From: Hungatella sp. UBA3147
GTDB lineage: Bacteria > Bacillota > Clostridia > Lachnospirales > Lachnospiraceae
Length of the DNA: 13,849 bases
Reading direction: 5' to 3'
Assembly (NCBI GenBank): GCA_002365025.1
Contig: DEYX01000261.1
Location: 1 to 13,849 of the forward strand
In this document: positions 5,724 through 12,908 of the stretch, piece by piece
Numbering within the stretch: position 1 is the stretch's first letter
Layout of the letters: each line of letters begins with the position of its first letter
Notes under the pieces: generated by a model
What the model was told of the DNA's origin: nothing
Databases searched by the model: none
What the model saw: the letters and a program-made list of their open reading frames with translations, nothing else
Translations under genes and position numbers: made by a program

Positions 5724-7527
5724 CTAATTTCAGTACGCTCATAAATGCCTTTTGCGGTATCTCTACGTTACCGACCTGGCGCATACGTTTTTTACCTTCC
5801 TTCTGCTTTTCAAGAAGTTTCTTCTTACGGGAAATATCACCGCCATAACATTTTGCCAAAACATCCTTTCTCATGGCCTTTACTGTCTCACGGGCAATGA
5901 TCTTGCCGCCGATAGCCGCCTGGATTGGGATCTCGAAAAGCTGTCTGGGGATCTCATCCTTAAGCTTCTCGCACATTCTACGTCCCCTGTCATAGGCAGA
6001 TAACGCATGGACAATAAAGGAAAGGGCATCCACTTCTTCCTTGTTTACCAGAATGTCCAGCTTCACAAGTTCTGATCTTTGGTAACCCTTTAATTCATAA
6101 TCAAAAGACGCATAACCCTTGGAGCGGGATTTTAAGGCATCAAAGAAATCGTAAATGATCTCGTTTAAAGGAAGCTCATATCTTAAGAGTGCCCTGGTAG
6201 CTTCCATGTATTCCATGCCCAGATACACCCCCCGCCTTTCCTGGCACAGGGTCATGATGGCGCCTACAAATTCCGTGGTCACCATAATCTCAGCGCTTAC
6301 AATTGGTTCTTCCATATATTCAATTTCCGTTGGATCAGGCAGGTTGGAAGGGTTCGTCAGCTCCAACTTCTCACCGTTCTTTTTATAAACATGGTAAACA
6401 ACGCCGGGTGCCGTTGTTACCAGATCCAGATTATATTCCCGTTCCAGACGCTCTTGAATGACCTCCAGATGAAGGAGACCTAAAAATCCGCATCGGAAAC
6501 CAAAGCCAAGGGCAAGAGAAGTCTCCGGCTCAAAGAACAGGGAAGCATCATTAAGCTGAAGCTTTTCCAAAGCATCCCGCAGATCATTATAACGGGCTCC
6601 ATCCGCAGGATACAGGCCGCAGTAAACCATGGAAGTTACTTTCTTATAGCCTGAAAGAGGTACCTTGCAAGGCCGGTCCGCATTGGTAATGGTATCACCC
6701 ACAGCGGTTTCTTTTACATTCTTTATGCTGGCTGTCAGATACCCCACCATACCGGCGCTTAGAGACTCGCAAGGAAGGAACTGGCCTGCGCCGAAATAGC
6801 CGACCTCCACCACCTCTTCTATTGCTCCGGTAGCCATCATGCGCACCCTGTCGCCTTTTTTTACCGTTCCCTCCTTAACACGGAAGAAAACGATGACGCC
6901 TTTATAGGAATCATAAAGAGAATCGAAAATCAGGGCTTGGAGGGGAGCCTCAGGGTCTCCCTTTGGAGCCGGGATCTTTTCAACAATCGCATCAAGGACT
7001 GCTTCCACATTTTGCCCTGTCTTTGCAGAAATTCTGGGAGCATCACGGGCTTCAATCCCGATGACATCTTCGATCTCCTCCACCACACGCTCCGGTTCCG
7101 CGCTTGGAAGGTCGATTTTATTTAATACCGGAAATACGTCAAGATTGTGATCCAGTGCCATATAGACATTAGCCAGTGTCTGAGCCTCGATTCCCTGGGA
7201 AGCATCCACAACCAGGATGGCTCCGTCACAGGCTGCAAGGCTTCTGGAAACCTCATAGTTAAAGTCCACGTGACCAGGAGTGTCAATCATGTTAAAAATG
7301 TATTCTTCGCCATTCCCGGCCTTGTAAACGGTACGGACTGCCTGGGCTTTAATGGTAATTCCCCGCTCCCGTTCCAAATCCATATTATCAAGCACCTGGG
7401 ATTGCATTTCCCTGCTGGTGAGCAAACCTGTCTTCTCTATGATCCGGTCTGCAAGGGTTGACTTTCCGTGATCAATATGAGCGATAATACAAAAGTTGCG
7501 TATCTTATTCTGCTGGGCAGCTGCCAT
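5713..7527 (-). CDS. lepA: Elongation factor 4 (LepA), ribosome-associated GTPase
   Basis: 604 aa, the usual LepA length. GTPase motifs are intact: G1 AHIDHGKST (16-24), G2 RGITIK (55-60), G3 DTPGH (82-86), G4 NKID (136-139), G5 SAK (167-169). Elongation-factor domain 2 follows, then domains III/V, then the LepA-specific C-terminal domain (KGYASFDYE, IGGKIIARET, YGGDISRKKKLLEKQK). EF4 binds the ribosome and acts in translation fidelity or initiation/biogenesis under stress; the exact role is debated. The start is the ATG at 7525-7527 (MAAAQQNKIRNFC) because AGAGGAA lies just upstream and LepA homologues begin here. The frame stays open to 7590, but that extension (MPLGMGLAGKHQ) has no homologous look. 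A strong promoter sits about 95 bp upstream. First gene of the lepA-hemW operon. Confidence 0.97.
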   Translation of the reverse strand: MAAAQQNKIRNFCIIAHIDHGKSTLADRIIEKTGLLTSREMQSQVLDNMDLERERGITIKAQAVRTVYKAGNGEEYIFNMIDTPGHVDFNYEVSRSLAACDGAILVVDASQGIEAQTLANVYMALDHNLDVFPVLNKIDLPSAEPERVVEEIEDVIGIEARDAPRISAKTGQNVEAVLDAIVEKIPAPKGDPEAPLQALIFDSLYDSYKGVIVFFRVKEGTVKKGDRVRMMATGAIEEVVEVGYFGAGQFLPCESLSAGMVGYLTASIKNVKETAVGDTITNADRPCKVPLSGYKKVTSMVYCGLYPADGARYNDLRDALEKLQLNDASLFFEPETSLALGFGFRCGFLGLLHLEVIQERLEREYNLDLVTTAPGVVYHVYKKNGEKLELTNPSNLPDPTEIEYMEEPIVSAEIMVTTEFVGAIMTLCQERRGVYLGMEYMEATRALLRYELPLNEIIYDFFDALKSRSKGYASFDYELKGYQRSELVKLDILVNKEEVDALSFIVHALSAYDRGRRMCEKLKDEIPRQLFEIPIQAAIGGKIIARETVKAMRKDVLAKCYGGDISRKKKLLEKQKEGKKRMRQVGNVEIPQKAFMSVLKLDDE

Positions 7528-7620
7528 ATAGTTAATTCCTCTTTTCTGATGTTTCTGGTGTTTTCCGGCCAGGCCCATCCCTAAGGGCACAATCCGCCAG
7601 ATTACTATGATATCTTTAAA

Positions 7621-7649
7621 AATATACCATTAAAATTACCGATTGTCCA
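7621..7649 (-). promoter_or_regulatory. Sigma-A promoter of lepA-hemW
   Basis: On the minus strand TGGACA (7644-7649, 5 of 6), exactly 17 bp, TATATT (7621-7626, 5 of 6). It predicts a start near 7613 and a leader of about 85 nt before the lepA ATG. Confidence 0.75.
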
Positions 7650-7767
7650 CTGTGAAAGCGTTGAATTTCCTTGTAATTCCGTTGAAAAGGCAAGGAAGAT
7701 TGCTTGGTTTACTATGCTTGGTAAAAATAGTAGTATCATAGTGTTACTAAAATGACATCACTTTCAC

Positions 7768-7796
7768 TTGCAAATACAGTAACTATGTATTAGAAT
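7768..7796 (+). promoter_or_regulatory. Promoter for candidate small RNA
   Basis: TTGCAA (7768-7773), 17-bp spacer, TAGAAT (7791-7796), on the strand opposite to both flanking genes. The predicted start is near 7803. Confidence 0.55.
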
Positions 7797-7802
7797 AATA
7801 TT

Positions 7803-7896
7803 AAAGAAACAACCGCCCCAATACAAGGGGTTGGCCAAATACTCAGAATAGAAACTCCACCCTTTTCACTCGCCAAAGTTTACAAGGGTGGTTTTT
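7803..7896 (+). ncRNA. Candidate small RNA, about 95 nt, unrecognised family
   Basis: A promoter, a short transcript and an intrinsic terminator follow one another with no credible ORF between. The predicted RNA has a first hairpin (7810-7834, CAAC and CCCC pairing with GGGG and TTG around a 7-nt loop), an unpaired AT-rich middle, and a terminator hairpin. Both neighbours (lepA, spoIIP) are on the other strand, so this is not a leader of either. It does not match 6S, SRP or tmRNA features that I know. An alternative is a remnant of an IS200/IS605-type element end, which also carries hairpins. Confidence 0.45.
7857..7896 (+). terminator. Intrinsic terminator of the candidate small RNA
   Basis: CCACCCTT (7857-7864) pairs with AAGGGTGG (7884-7891), followed by TTTTT on the plus strand. 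The stem can extend outward with one bulge. On the minus strand no T-tract follows, so it is directional. Confidence 0.7.
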
Positions 7897-8029
7897 CTAT
7901 GCCCATTTCAATCTGCAATTACTTTCCTGGCACCAAAATAATGGATACCTATATTTTGCTATATGTTTAGTAAACTATACCTGACATTTAAGCGGGTTCC
8001 CTGCTTTATTGTATTATATATACAATTTT

Positions 8030-9442
8030 TTAATTACCTTGCAACACCATATCCAAAATTTCGGACAGAGGTTCCATGGCGTTTAACGCTTCCTGGTATG
8101 TATTGGTTTGGGCTCCTACTTCAATCAGGGCTGACCTGGCTCTCAAGTGCTGGTTATACCGAAGTCCCTTTATGTATATTTTCCGGGTCAGATTTGGAAA
8201 ATAGGCTGCAGCGTCAAGCTGCATCTGTAAGCTGAAAGCAAGATTCTGGGTTCGATAAGGATTGGGAAGATACTCAATCGGCCCTTTTGGTGTCTGGCTG
8301 ACCCCGTTAAAAAACATAATGGGTGCAGTGGGTTTCCCGTTGACCTGGTTCACCATATGCAGATTCTCATTTACCCCATCCCGGTGAACATCCAGTATCA
8401 CCTCTATCGAAGGGTTCTTCTGGAGGATTTCTGTAATGCCATCCAGGGCATAAGTATATGCTTTGTTTCTATCCAGCTTTCCGTTTTGCAAATCGTAAAC
8501 CGAAGTATCATGAATCACATTGTATCCTTTTTTGGTCAAAAGCTCCGTAAGATAGTTTCCGATTCCCACCACGGTCGCATTGGGATTATTCGGCCCGTGG
8601 TCTGAAAATTCCTCCTGGGAATGGGTATGGTAAATGAGGATCTGTGGTTTATCGTTTCCGCCCTCCAGGGTAAAATCCTTGGAAAGGAACTCATCCGCCT
8701 TCATTAAATCCCTGCCGGCCGTTGTGGAGGTATGGATACTGTAAAAATGCTGGATGAGGAAGTCATAGTCAGCCAGCTGTTCCTTGCGGTATACGGCCCC
8801 TGCTATCGGCCATAAAGTGCTGGATGCACAGGTCATGGCAGGGTCCTTCTCCGCAGTCAGTGTACTTTCTTTATCAGCTTTTGCCGCCTGGTCAGCCTCT
8901 GCTGTCTGATTTTGTTCCGGTACCTGATTGGCTGTCGTAACCCCACCAGCCGGCGGCTGCTCTGCCGGCTGTGTCTTATGGGTTCCGGCATTGATGCTTC
9001 CGTCTTCTCCGCTTTCCTCTCCGCCGTCATATAAAAGGAAACTATGTTCCTCATAAAACTTTCCGCTTTCTAAATATCCTTCATAGGCCGGGTCCATTTC
9101 TCCATGATTTGATTCCGTTTTGCCGCTGCCGCCATACCGGTAAAGTGGTGACTGACTGAAAAGGATATCACAGAGAACGTTAATCATGGATTTTTCATGG
9201 GTTCCGGACAGAATACTGTTTTGATCACTCTCAGCCCATGTTGCGGCCGGATACTGGAGCCTCCAGATATAGGAAATCCCAAAGCCGGCCCCTTCTTTCG
9301 CCCAATTTTCCACTCTATGCGGATCCGCCTTTTTTCTCACTTCTGAAACTTCTTTTATGCTGAGAAGAACGGCCAGAACCAGGCTTATGATGATCATCAT
9401 TTTTCTTATATACCAGTTAATACCCTTGTTTCTTCGCCTCAT
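8030..9442 (-). CDS. spoIIP: Stage II sporulation protein P (engulfment peptidoglycan hydrolase)
   Basis: About 470 aa. SpoIIP is an amidase/endopeptidase that thins septal peptidoglycan with SpoIID and SpoIIM so that the mother cell can engulf the forespore. The N-terminus is basic with one membrane anchor (MRRRNKGINWYIRK, then MMIIISLVLAVLLSI). A low-complexity Gln/Ala/Glu linker covers ~150-200, and the SpoIIP catalytic domain covers ~265-470. Signature stretches are LIYHTHSQEEF (His272 and His274), EVILDVHRDGV (His353) and LRARSALIEVGAQTNT (Glu441). I chose the ATG at 9440-9442 because AGGAAGG precedes it at good spacing. An ATG nine codons upstream (9467-9469) has only a weak, close AGGA and remains possible. 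It lies downstream of gpr in the same direction, as in many Clostridia. Confidence 0.95.
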   Translation of the reverse strand: MRRRNKGINWYIRKMMIIISLVLAVLLSIKEVSEVRKKADPHRVENWAKEGAGFGISYIWRLQYPAATWAESDQNSILSGTHEKSMINVLCDILFSQSPLYRYGGSGKTESNHGEMDPAYEGYLESGKFYEEHSFLLYDGGEESGEDGSINAGTHKTQPAEQPPAGGVTTANQVPEQNQTAEADQAAKADKESTLTAEKDPAMTCASSTLWPIAGAVYRKEQLADYDFLIQHFYSIHTSTTAGRDLMKADEFLSKDFTLEGGNDKPQILIYHTHSQEEFSDHGPNNPNATVVGIGNYLTELLTKKGYNVIHDTSVYDLQNGKLDRNKAYTYALDGITEILQKNPSIEVILDVHRDGVNENLHMVNQVNGKPTAPIMFFNGVSQTPKGPIEYLPNPYRTQNLAFSLQMQLDAAAYFPNLTRKIYIKGLRYNQHLRARSALIEVGAQTNTYQEALNAMEPLSEILDMVLQGN

Positions 9443-9498
9443 AACCGCCTTCCTGCATAGATTATTCATAATATCCTATGCGGAATGCCTGCCTTTTA

Positions 9499-10476
9499 CT
9501 ACGAAACTTCCTGTCCCAAAAATGCCAGATGGATTCCTTCCGAGATGGTAAAGCTAAGTTCCTTTACCGTTTCATCAATATCCGGAGGTGTCACATACAA
9601 TGGTCCGAATTCCGGTTCCAGCAATTCCCGGATTAGATCATACTGCTCATCCGAGTTCAGTTTACCGATGAAATCCCCCATTCCCTTTGTTTCCATGCTT
9701 TCAGAAAGAGCGCCGATCATGGCGGAAACCGTATCATGGACAATGGCTGCCGCCCCTACAACGGTGGGCACTCCAATGGCCATGACCGGCACGCCAAGGC
9801 TTTCCAACGTAAGGCTGTGTCTGTGATTGCCCACTCCGGATCCCGGGTGGATTCCTGTATTCGTAAGCTGAATGGTAGTTCCAAGCCGCTTTACGCTTCT
9901 CGCTGCCAGTGCATCAATGGCAATGATGAGATCCGGCTCAGTTTCTTCAATAATTCCTTTTAAAATCTCTGCACTTTCCATTCCTGTCTGAGCCATGACT
10001 CCCGGAACGATACCGCTGATAATTGGCATGGTTCTTCCCTTCCAGAAATCATCTCCGTACTGGATCTTCAAATGCCTTGTTACCTGGAGATTATTTAAAA
10101 CTCTGGGGCCAAGGGAATCCGGTGTTACGGATGAATTGCCAAGCCCTGCCACCAAAACATGAAAGTTGGGTTTCCGGTAATCTTTTCCTTCAAGGAGGCG
10201 TTCGATCTGGTTTGCCAGCTCCTCCGATACTTCTCTGTGATAATCTTCGTCTTTCATGGAAAGCTCATCGGCCTCCAGGGTAATATAGGTCCCAATGGGT
10301 TTTCCCATGGCCTTTGAGCCTTTTTCGTCAAGAATTTTTACCTCAGTCATTTTTATGTGACTGTCTGATCGATGCCACTCACGCAGAGACACACCTGATA
10401 TCTCACCGCCATCCCCCGGGAAACTCTCTCTTTCTTCTACTGCAAGGTCTGTACGAACTGTAAATGTGTTTTCCAT
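9499..10476 (-). CDS. gpr: Germination protease GPR
   Basis: 325 aa. GPR (peptidase family A25) degrades small acid-soluble spore proteins early in germination. It is made as a zymogen in the forespore and processed by removal of a short N-terminal propeptide. Family features seen are the N-terminus FTVRTDLAVEE, the block GLGNSSVTPDSLGPRVLNNL with Asp120, and PDLIIAIDALAARS with Asp188; these two aspartates correspond, as I recall, to those proposed as catalytic in Bacillus megaterium GPR. TNTGIHPGSGVGNHR follows. The start is the ATG at 10474-10476, since AAAGGTGG sits 6-8 bases before it. A GTG three codons upstream (10483-10485) is part of that ribosome binding site. spoIIP follows after a short gap. 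The leader holds three tandem hairpin repeats, the closest ending at the ribosome binding site. A forespore sigma (G/F) promoter is expected, but I could not identify one confidently. Confidence 0.95.
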   Translation of the reverse strand: MENTFTVRTDLAVEERESFPGDGGEISGVSLREWHRSDSHIKMTEVKILDEKGSKAMGKPIGTYITLEADELSMKDEDYHREVSEELANQIERLLEGKDYRKPNFHVLVAGLGNSSVTPDSLGPRVLNNLQVTRHLKIQYGDDFWKGRTMPIISGIVPGVMAQTGMESAEILKGIIEETEPDLIIAIDALAARSVKRLGTTIQLTNTGIHPGSGVGNHRHSLTLESLGVPVMAIGVPTVVGAAAIVHDTVSAMIGALSESMETKGMGDFIGKLNSDEQYDLIRELLEPEFGPLYVTPPDIDETVKELSFTISEGIHLAFLGQEVS

Positions 10477-10486
10477 TTTTTCCACC

Positions 10487-10637
10487 TTTCCTATTTACTG
10501 CCCATGCTTTTTGGGCATAAAGGTATTCCTTAAGGCTTTCCTCTTTATTGCCAATGTTTTTTGGCATGAAGGTTTGCCTGTTCGGCTTTCCTCTTTATTA
10601 CTCATGCTTTTTGGGCATAAAGGCATGCCTGTATAGC
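10487..10637 (-). repeat. Three tandem 50/51-bp hairpin repeats in the gpr leader
   Basis: Units are 10487-10536, 10537-10586 and 10587-10637, each starting TTTCCT(A/C)TTTA on the plus strand, with a partial fourth start (TTTCC) after. On the minus strand each has an ATGCC(C/A)AAAAA core forming a small hairpin and ends with a GGAAAG ribosome-binding-like box. The unit next to gpr supplies part of the real ribosome binding site. Hairpin arms are TGCCCA/TGGGCA in the first unit and TGCCAA/TTGGCA in the second, a compensatory change. The third unit (TGCCCA/TGAGTA) is imperfect. Between the repeats and the rpsT promoter is a GTATTTT/AAAATAC inverted repeat (10655-10673). Confidence 0.85.
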
Positions 10638-10685
10638 TTTCCAGCATTTCTAAGGTATTTTCTGCAAAAATACGGGAATTATGTA

Positions 10686-10714
10686 TTGACATCTGCGTCG
10701 AAATTCGTTAGAAT
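10686..10714 (+). promoter_or_regulatory. Sigma-A promoter of rpsT
   Basis: TTGACA (10686-10691, perfect), 17 bp, TAGAAT (10709-10714, 5 of 6). It predicts a start near 10721 and an 84-nt leader with a CTTTG/CAAAG hairpin that could serve S20 autoregulation (inference). Confidence 0.88.
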
Positions 10715-10804
10715 ACAAAGGTATGTTTACATTGAACTGTCCGTGTCCAGGCTTTGATGCAAAACAAAGAATAATCATATATCATATTATTGGAGGTGTA
10801 CCGA

Positions 10805-11068
10805 TTGGCTAACATTAAATCTGCAAAAAAGAGAATTTTAGTAAACGAAACAAAGGCTGCAAGAAATAAAGCGATCAGATCCAAAGTGAAAACATCTATC
10901 AAGAAGGTAGAGGCTGCTATCGTTGCCGGTGACAAGGCTGCTGCACAGGCAATTTTAGTAAACACTATCTCAGAGATTGATAAGGCTACTACTAAGGGCG
11001 TATATCATAAGAATACCGCTTCCAGAAAAGTATCCAGAATCTCAAAAGCTGTAAACACAATGGCTTAA
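10805..11068 (+). CDS. rpsT: 30S ribosomal protein S20
   Basis: 87 aa, the normal S20 size. S20 binds 16S rRNA early in 30S assembly. The sequence begins ANIKSAKKRILVNETKAARN after the initiator and is rich in Lys, Ala and Arg along long helices, ending KAVNTMA. The start is the TTG at 10805-10807: GGAGGTG lies 7-8 bases upstream, and S20 proteins start (M)ANIKSA. An in-frame ATG at 10790 overlaps that ribosome binding site and would add MEVYR, which is not S20-like. The TTG start with a perfect -35 promoter suggests expression is tuned at translation, as known for S20 in some bacteria that use non-ATG starts. It is the only protein gene on the plus strand and is monocistronic. Confidence 0.96.
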   Translation: MANIKSAKKRILVNETKAARNKAIRSKVKTSIKKVEAAIVAGDKAAAQAILVNTISEIDKATTKGVYHKNTASRKVSRISKAVNTMA

Positions 11069-11086
11069 TTCATAGAACAGACTTTT

Positions 11087-11122
11087 ATCCCATTCGGAAT
11101 AACCCACTGAATGGGATTTTTT
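11087..11122 (+). terminator. rpsT terminator
   Basis: ATCCCATTC (11087-11095) pairs with GAATGGGAT (11109-11117) in a perfect 9-bp stem with a 13-nt loop, followed by a T run. It lies 19 bases after the rpsT stop. Confidence 0.88.
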
Positions 11123-11132
11123 GTGCAGTTTT

Positions 11133-11185
11133 AAGGCTTTTGCAGAATAGTCTCACGCAGAACTATTTTGCAAAAGCCTTTTTAT
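11133..11185 (+). terminator. Second long hairpin between convergent rpsT and malL-like gene
   Basis: A 19-bp stem with one mismatch (11133-11151 with 11162-11180) and a 10-nt loop, then TTTTTATTT on the plus strand. It backs up the rpsT terminator. On the minus strand the T-tract is poor, but the stem is strong and is the only candidate to end the glucosidase operon. Confidence 0.7.
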
Positions 11186-11236
11186 TTATAGTCAATTGGA
11201 TATTCGCAATCCGCTTCGCTGCTTTATGAGGTTAAA

Positions 11237-12895
11237 CTATTGATAAATCACAAACGCTTCATAAGGTTTCAGTTCTCCGCTTATTCTCTCCGTTGTATCA
11301 TAATTGCTGATCAAAACGGTTCCTGATTCAAATTCCTCTGGTACGCTGTAATTTAACGTCCGTCCACAGAAGCTGCATACGACCAGTAGCTTCCTGTCTC
11401 CCAAGGTCCTTACATAGGCATAGATATCAGGATCATCGGGAAGCAGCAGCTCGTAACTGCCATAAACGATGATCTCATATTCATGGCGCAGAGCGATCAA
11501 TTGTTTATAATAATGGAATACTGAAGTCTTTCGTTCCACCTGTTCTTTTGCATTGATACTTTCATAATTGGGATTTACCATGATCCACGGGGTGGCTTCT
11601 GAAAATCCGGCATTCACACTTGTATCCCACTGCATGGGGGTCCTCGCATTGTCCCGGCTCTTATACCTTAAAAACTTCATCATCTCCTCTTGGTTGAAAA
11701 TTCCTTTTTCTGTCAGCTCATAGTAGGCATTTATGCTGTCCAGATCCCGAAAATCCTGGATGGATTCAAAGGGGACATTGGTCATTCCCAGTTCCTCTCC
11801 CTGATACACATAGGGAGTTCCCTGCATCATATGGAGGCAGGTGGCAAGCATCTTGGCTGAACGTTCCCGGTATTCCTCACAGTCGTTTCCAAAACGTGAA
11901 ACAACTCTTGGCTGGTCATGATTATCCCAGAACAGGCTGTTCCATGCTGTTCCCTCAAGCCCTTTCTGCCATTTTGTCATAATGGCTTTAAGATCCGGAA
12001 GATGCAGCTTCTTATCCGTCCATTTGTTGTCAGGATCCCCATCCACATCCATATGTTCAAACTGGAATACCATGTTAAGTTCACTTCCATCAGAGGAGGC
12101 GTATCTGGCCGCTTCCGAAAGAGTCACACCGGAGCACTCTCCTACCGTCATGATATCGTAGCCGGATAAAACCTCCCGGTTCATTTCCTTTAAATATTCG
12201 TGAACATTTGGTCCATTGGCAGAAACATTAAAGCTGGCATATCCATTGATCATGGCCGGACCGTCGGGAAGCCCTTCCCGCTTGGAAATCAGGCTGATCA
12301 CATCCATGCGGAATCCGTCAATGCCCTTATCCAGCCACCATCTCATCATATCGTAAACCTCTGTCCGGACTTTCCCGTTATCCCAATTTAAGTCAGGTTG
12401 TTTTCCGGAAAAAAGATGAAGGAAGTACTGGTCAGTTTCCTTATCATATTTCCATGCAGGTCCGGAAAAGCAGGATCCCCAGTTATTGGGTTCTTTTCCG
12501 TCTTTTCCATCTCTCCATATGTAATAATCCCGGTAAGGATTATCCTTTGATTTTCTGCTTTCTAAAAACCAAGGATGCTCATCTGAGGTGTGGTTTACCA
12601 CAAGATCCATAACCAGTTTGATTCCCCGCTTATGCATCTCTTCTAAAAGTCTGTCAAAGTCCTCCATGGTACCAAATTCCTTCATGATGTCACGGTAATC
12701 ACGGATATCATAACCATTGTCATCGTTTGGCGAATCGTACACAGGAGACAGCCAGACCACATCGATTCCCAGTTCCTTTAAATAGTCCAGCTTGCTTATG
12801 ATCCCCCCTATATCGCCGATCCCATCCCCATTGCTGTCACAGAAGCTTCTGGGGTAGATTTGATATACTACAGATTCTTTCCACCAAATTTTCAT
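11237..12895 (-). CDS. malL: GH13 oligo-1,6-glucosidase (MalL-type alpha-glucosidase)
   Basis: 552 aa, standard for the GH13 subfamily of oligo-1,6-/alpha-glucosidases. It is cytoplasmic (no signal peptide) and releases glucose from the non-reducing ends of isomalto-oligosaccharides or related sugars. The catalytic residues are in their regions: nucleophile Asp198 (GFRMDVI), acid/base Glu253 (TVGECSG) and Asp327 (WDNHDQPR). Region I is DLVVNHTSDEHPW, and a calcium-type loop DSNGDGIGD lies near residue 20. Val199 just after the nucleophile is the residue associated with alpha-1,6 preference (Thr marks alpha-1,4 enzymes). The start is the ATG at 12893-12895 (MKIWWKESVVYQIYPRSF), preceded by AAAGGAGAGG; the longer frame to 12949 adds residues (MCFLFCC...) that overlap the upstream gene. 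It follows that gene by 13 bp, so the two form an operon for oligosaccharide breakdown. The exact substrate (isomaltose, trehalulose, sucrose) is not fixed by sequence. Confidence 0.93.
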   Translation of the reverse strand: MKIWWKESVVYQIYPRSFCDSNGDGIGDIGGIISKLDYLKELGIDVVWLSPVYDSPNDDNGYDIRDYRDIMKEFGTMEDFDRLLEEMHKRGIKLVMDLVVNHTSDEHPWFLESRKSKDNPYRDYYIWRDGKDGKEPNNWGSCFSGPAWKYDKETDQYFLHLFSGKQPDLNWDNGKVRTEVYDMMRWWLDKGIDGFRMDVISLISKREGLPDGPAMINGYASFNVSANGPNVHEYLKEMNREVLSGYDIMTVGECSGVTLSEAARYASSDGSELNMVFQFEHMDVDGDPDNKWTDKKLHLPDLKAIMTKWQKGLEGTAWNSLFWDNHDQPRVVSRFGNDCEEYRERSAKMLATCLHMMQGTPYVYQGEELGMTNVPFESIQDFRDLDSINAYYELTEKGIFNQEEMMKFLRYKSRDNARTPMQWDTSVNAGFSEATPWIMVNPNYESINAKEQVERKTSVFHYYKQLIALRHEYEIIVYGSYELLLPDDPDIYAYVRTLGDRKLLVVCSFCGRTLNYSVPEEFESGTVLISNYDTTERISGELKPYEAFVIYQ

Positions 12896-12908
12896 AGTCC
12901 TCTCCTTT

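Larger units (their letters stand above)
7528..8029. other. Intergenic region between lepA and spoIIP
   Basis: There is no protein gene here. From right to left it contains an AT-rich stretch after the spoIIP stop with weak hairpins near 7989-8006 but no T-tract, so I find no clear spoIIP terminator. Next come the candidate small RNA (plus strand) and its promoter, a TTCCTTG/CAAGGAA inverted repeat (7667-7697), the lepA promoter, and the ~85-nt lepA leader. Confidence 0.6.

Noticed and set aside
7528..7590. N-terminal extension of lepA (MPLGMGLAGKHQ...)
   Set aside because: A ribosome binding site and the LepA-like N-terminus place the start at 7527; the extension has no supporting signal.
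7601..7900. IS200/IS605-type element remnant
   Set aside because: The GC-rich hairpins resemble such ends, but no transposase fragment or paired end is visible; the promoter-hairpin-terminator arrangement fits a small RNA better.
10487..10637. Possible CRISPR array
   Set aside because: The units are head-to-tail with no spacers, diverge from each other, and no cas genes are present.
10495..10692. 65-codon minus-strand frame across the gpr leader repeats (MPLCPKS, KPSCQKT)
   Set aside because: No ribosome binding site; its start overlaps the rpsT -35 box. The peptide repeats only mirror the DNA repeats, and the 50-bp unit shifts the frame between copies.
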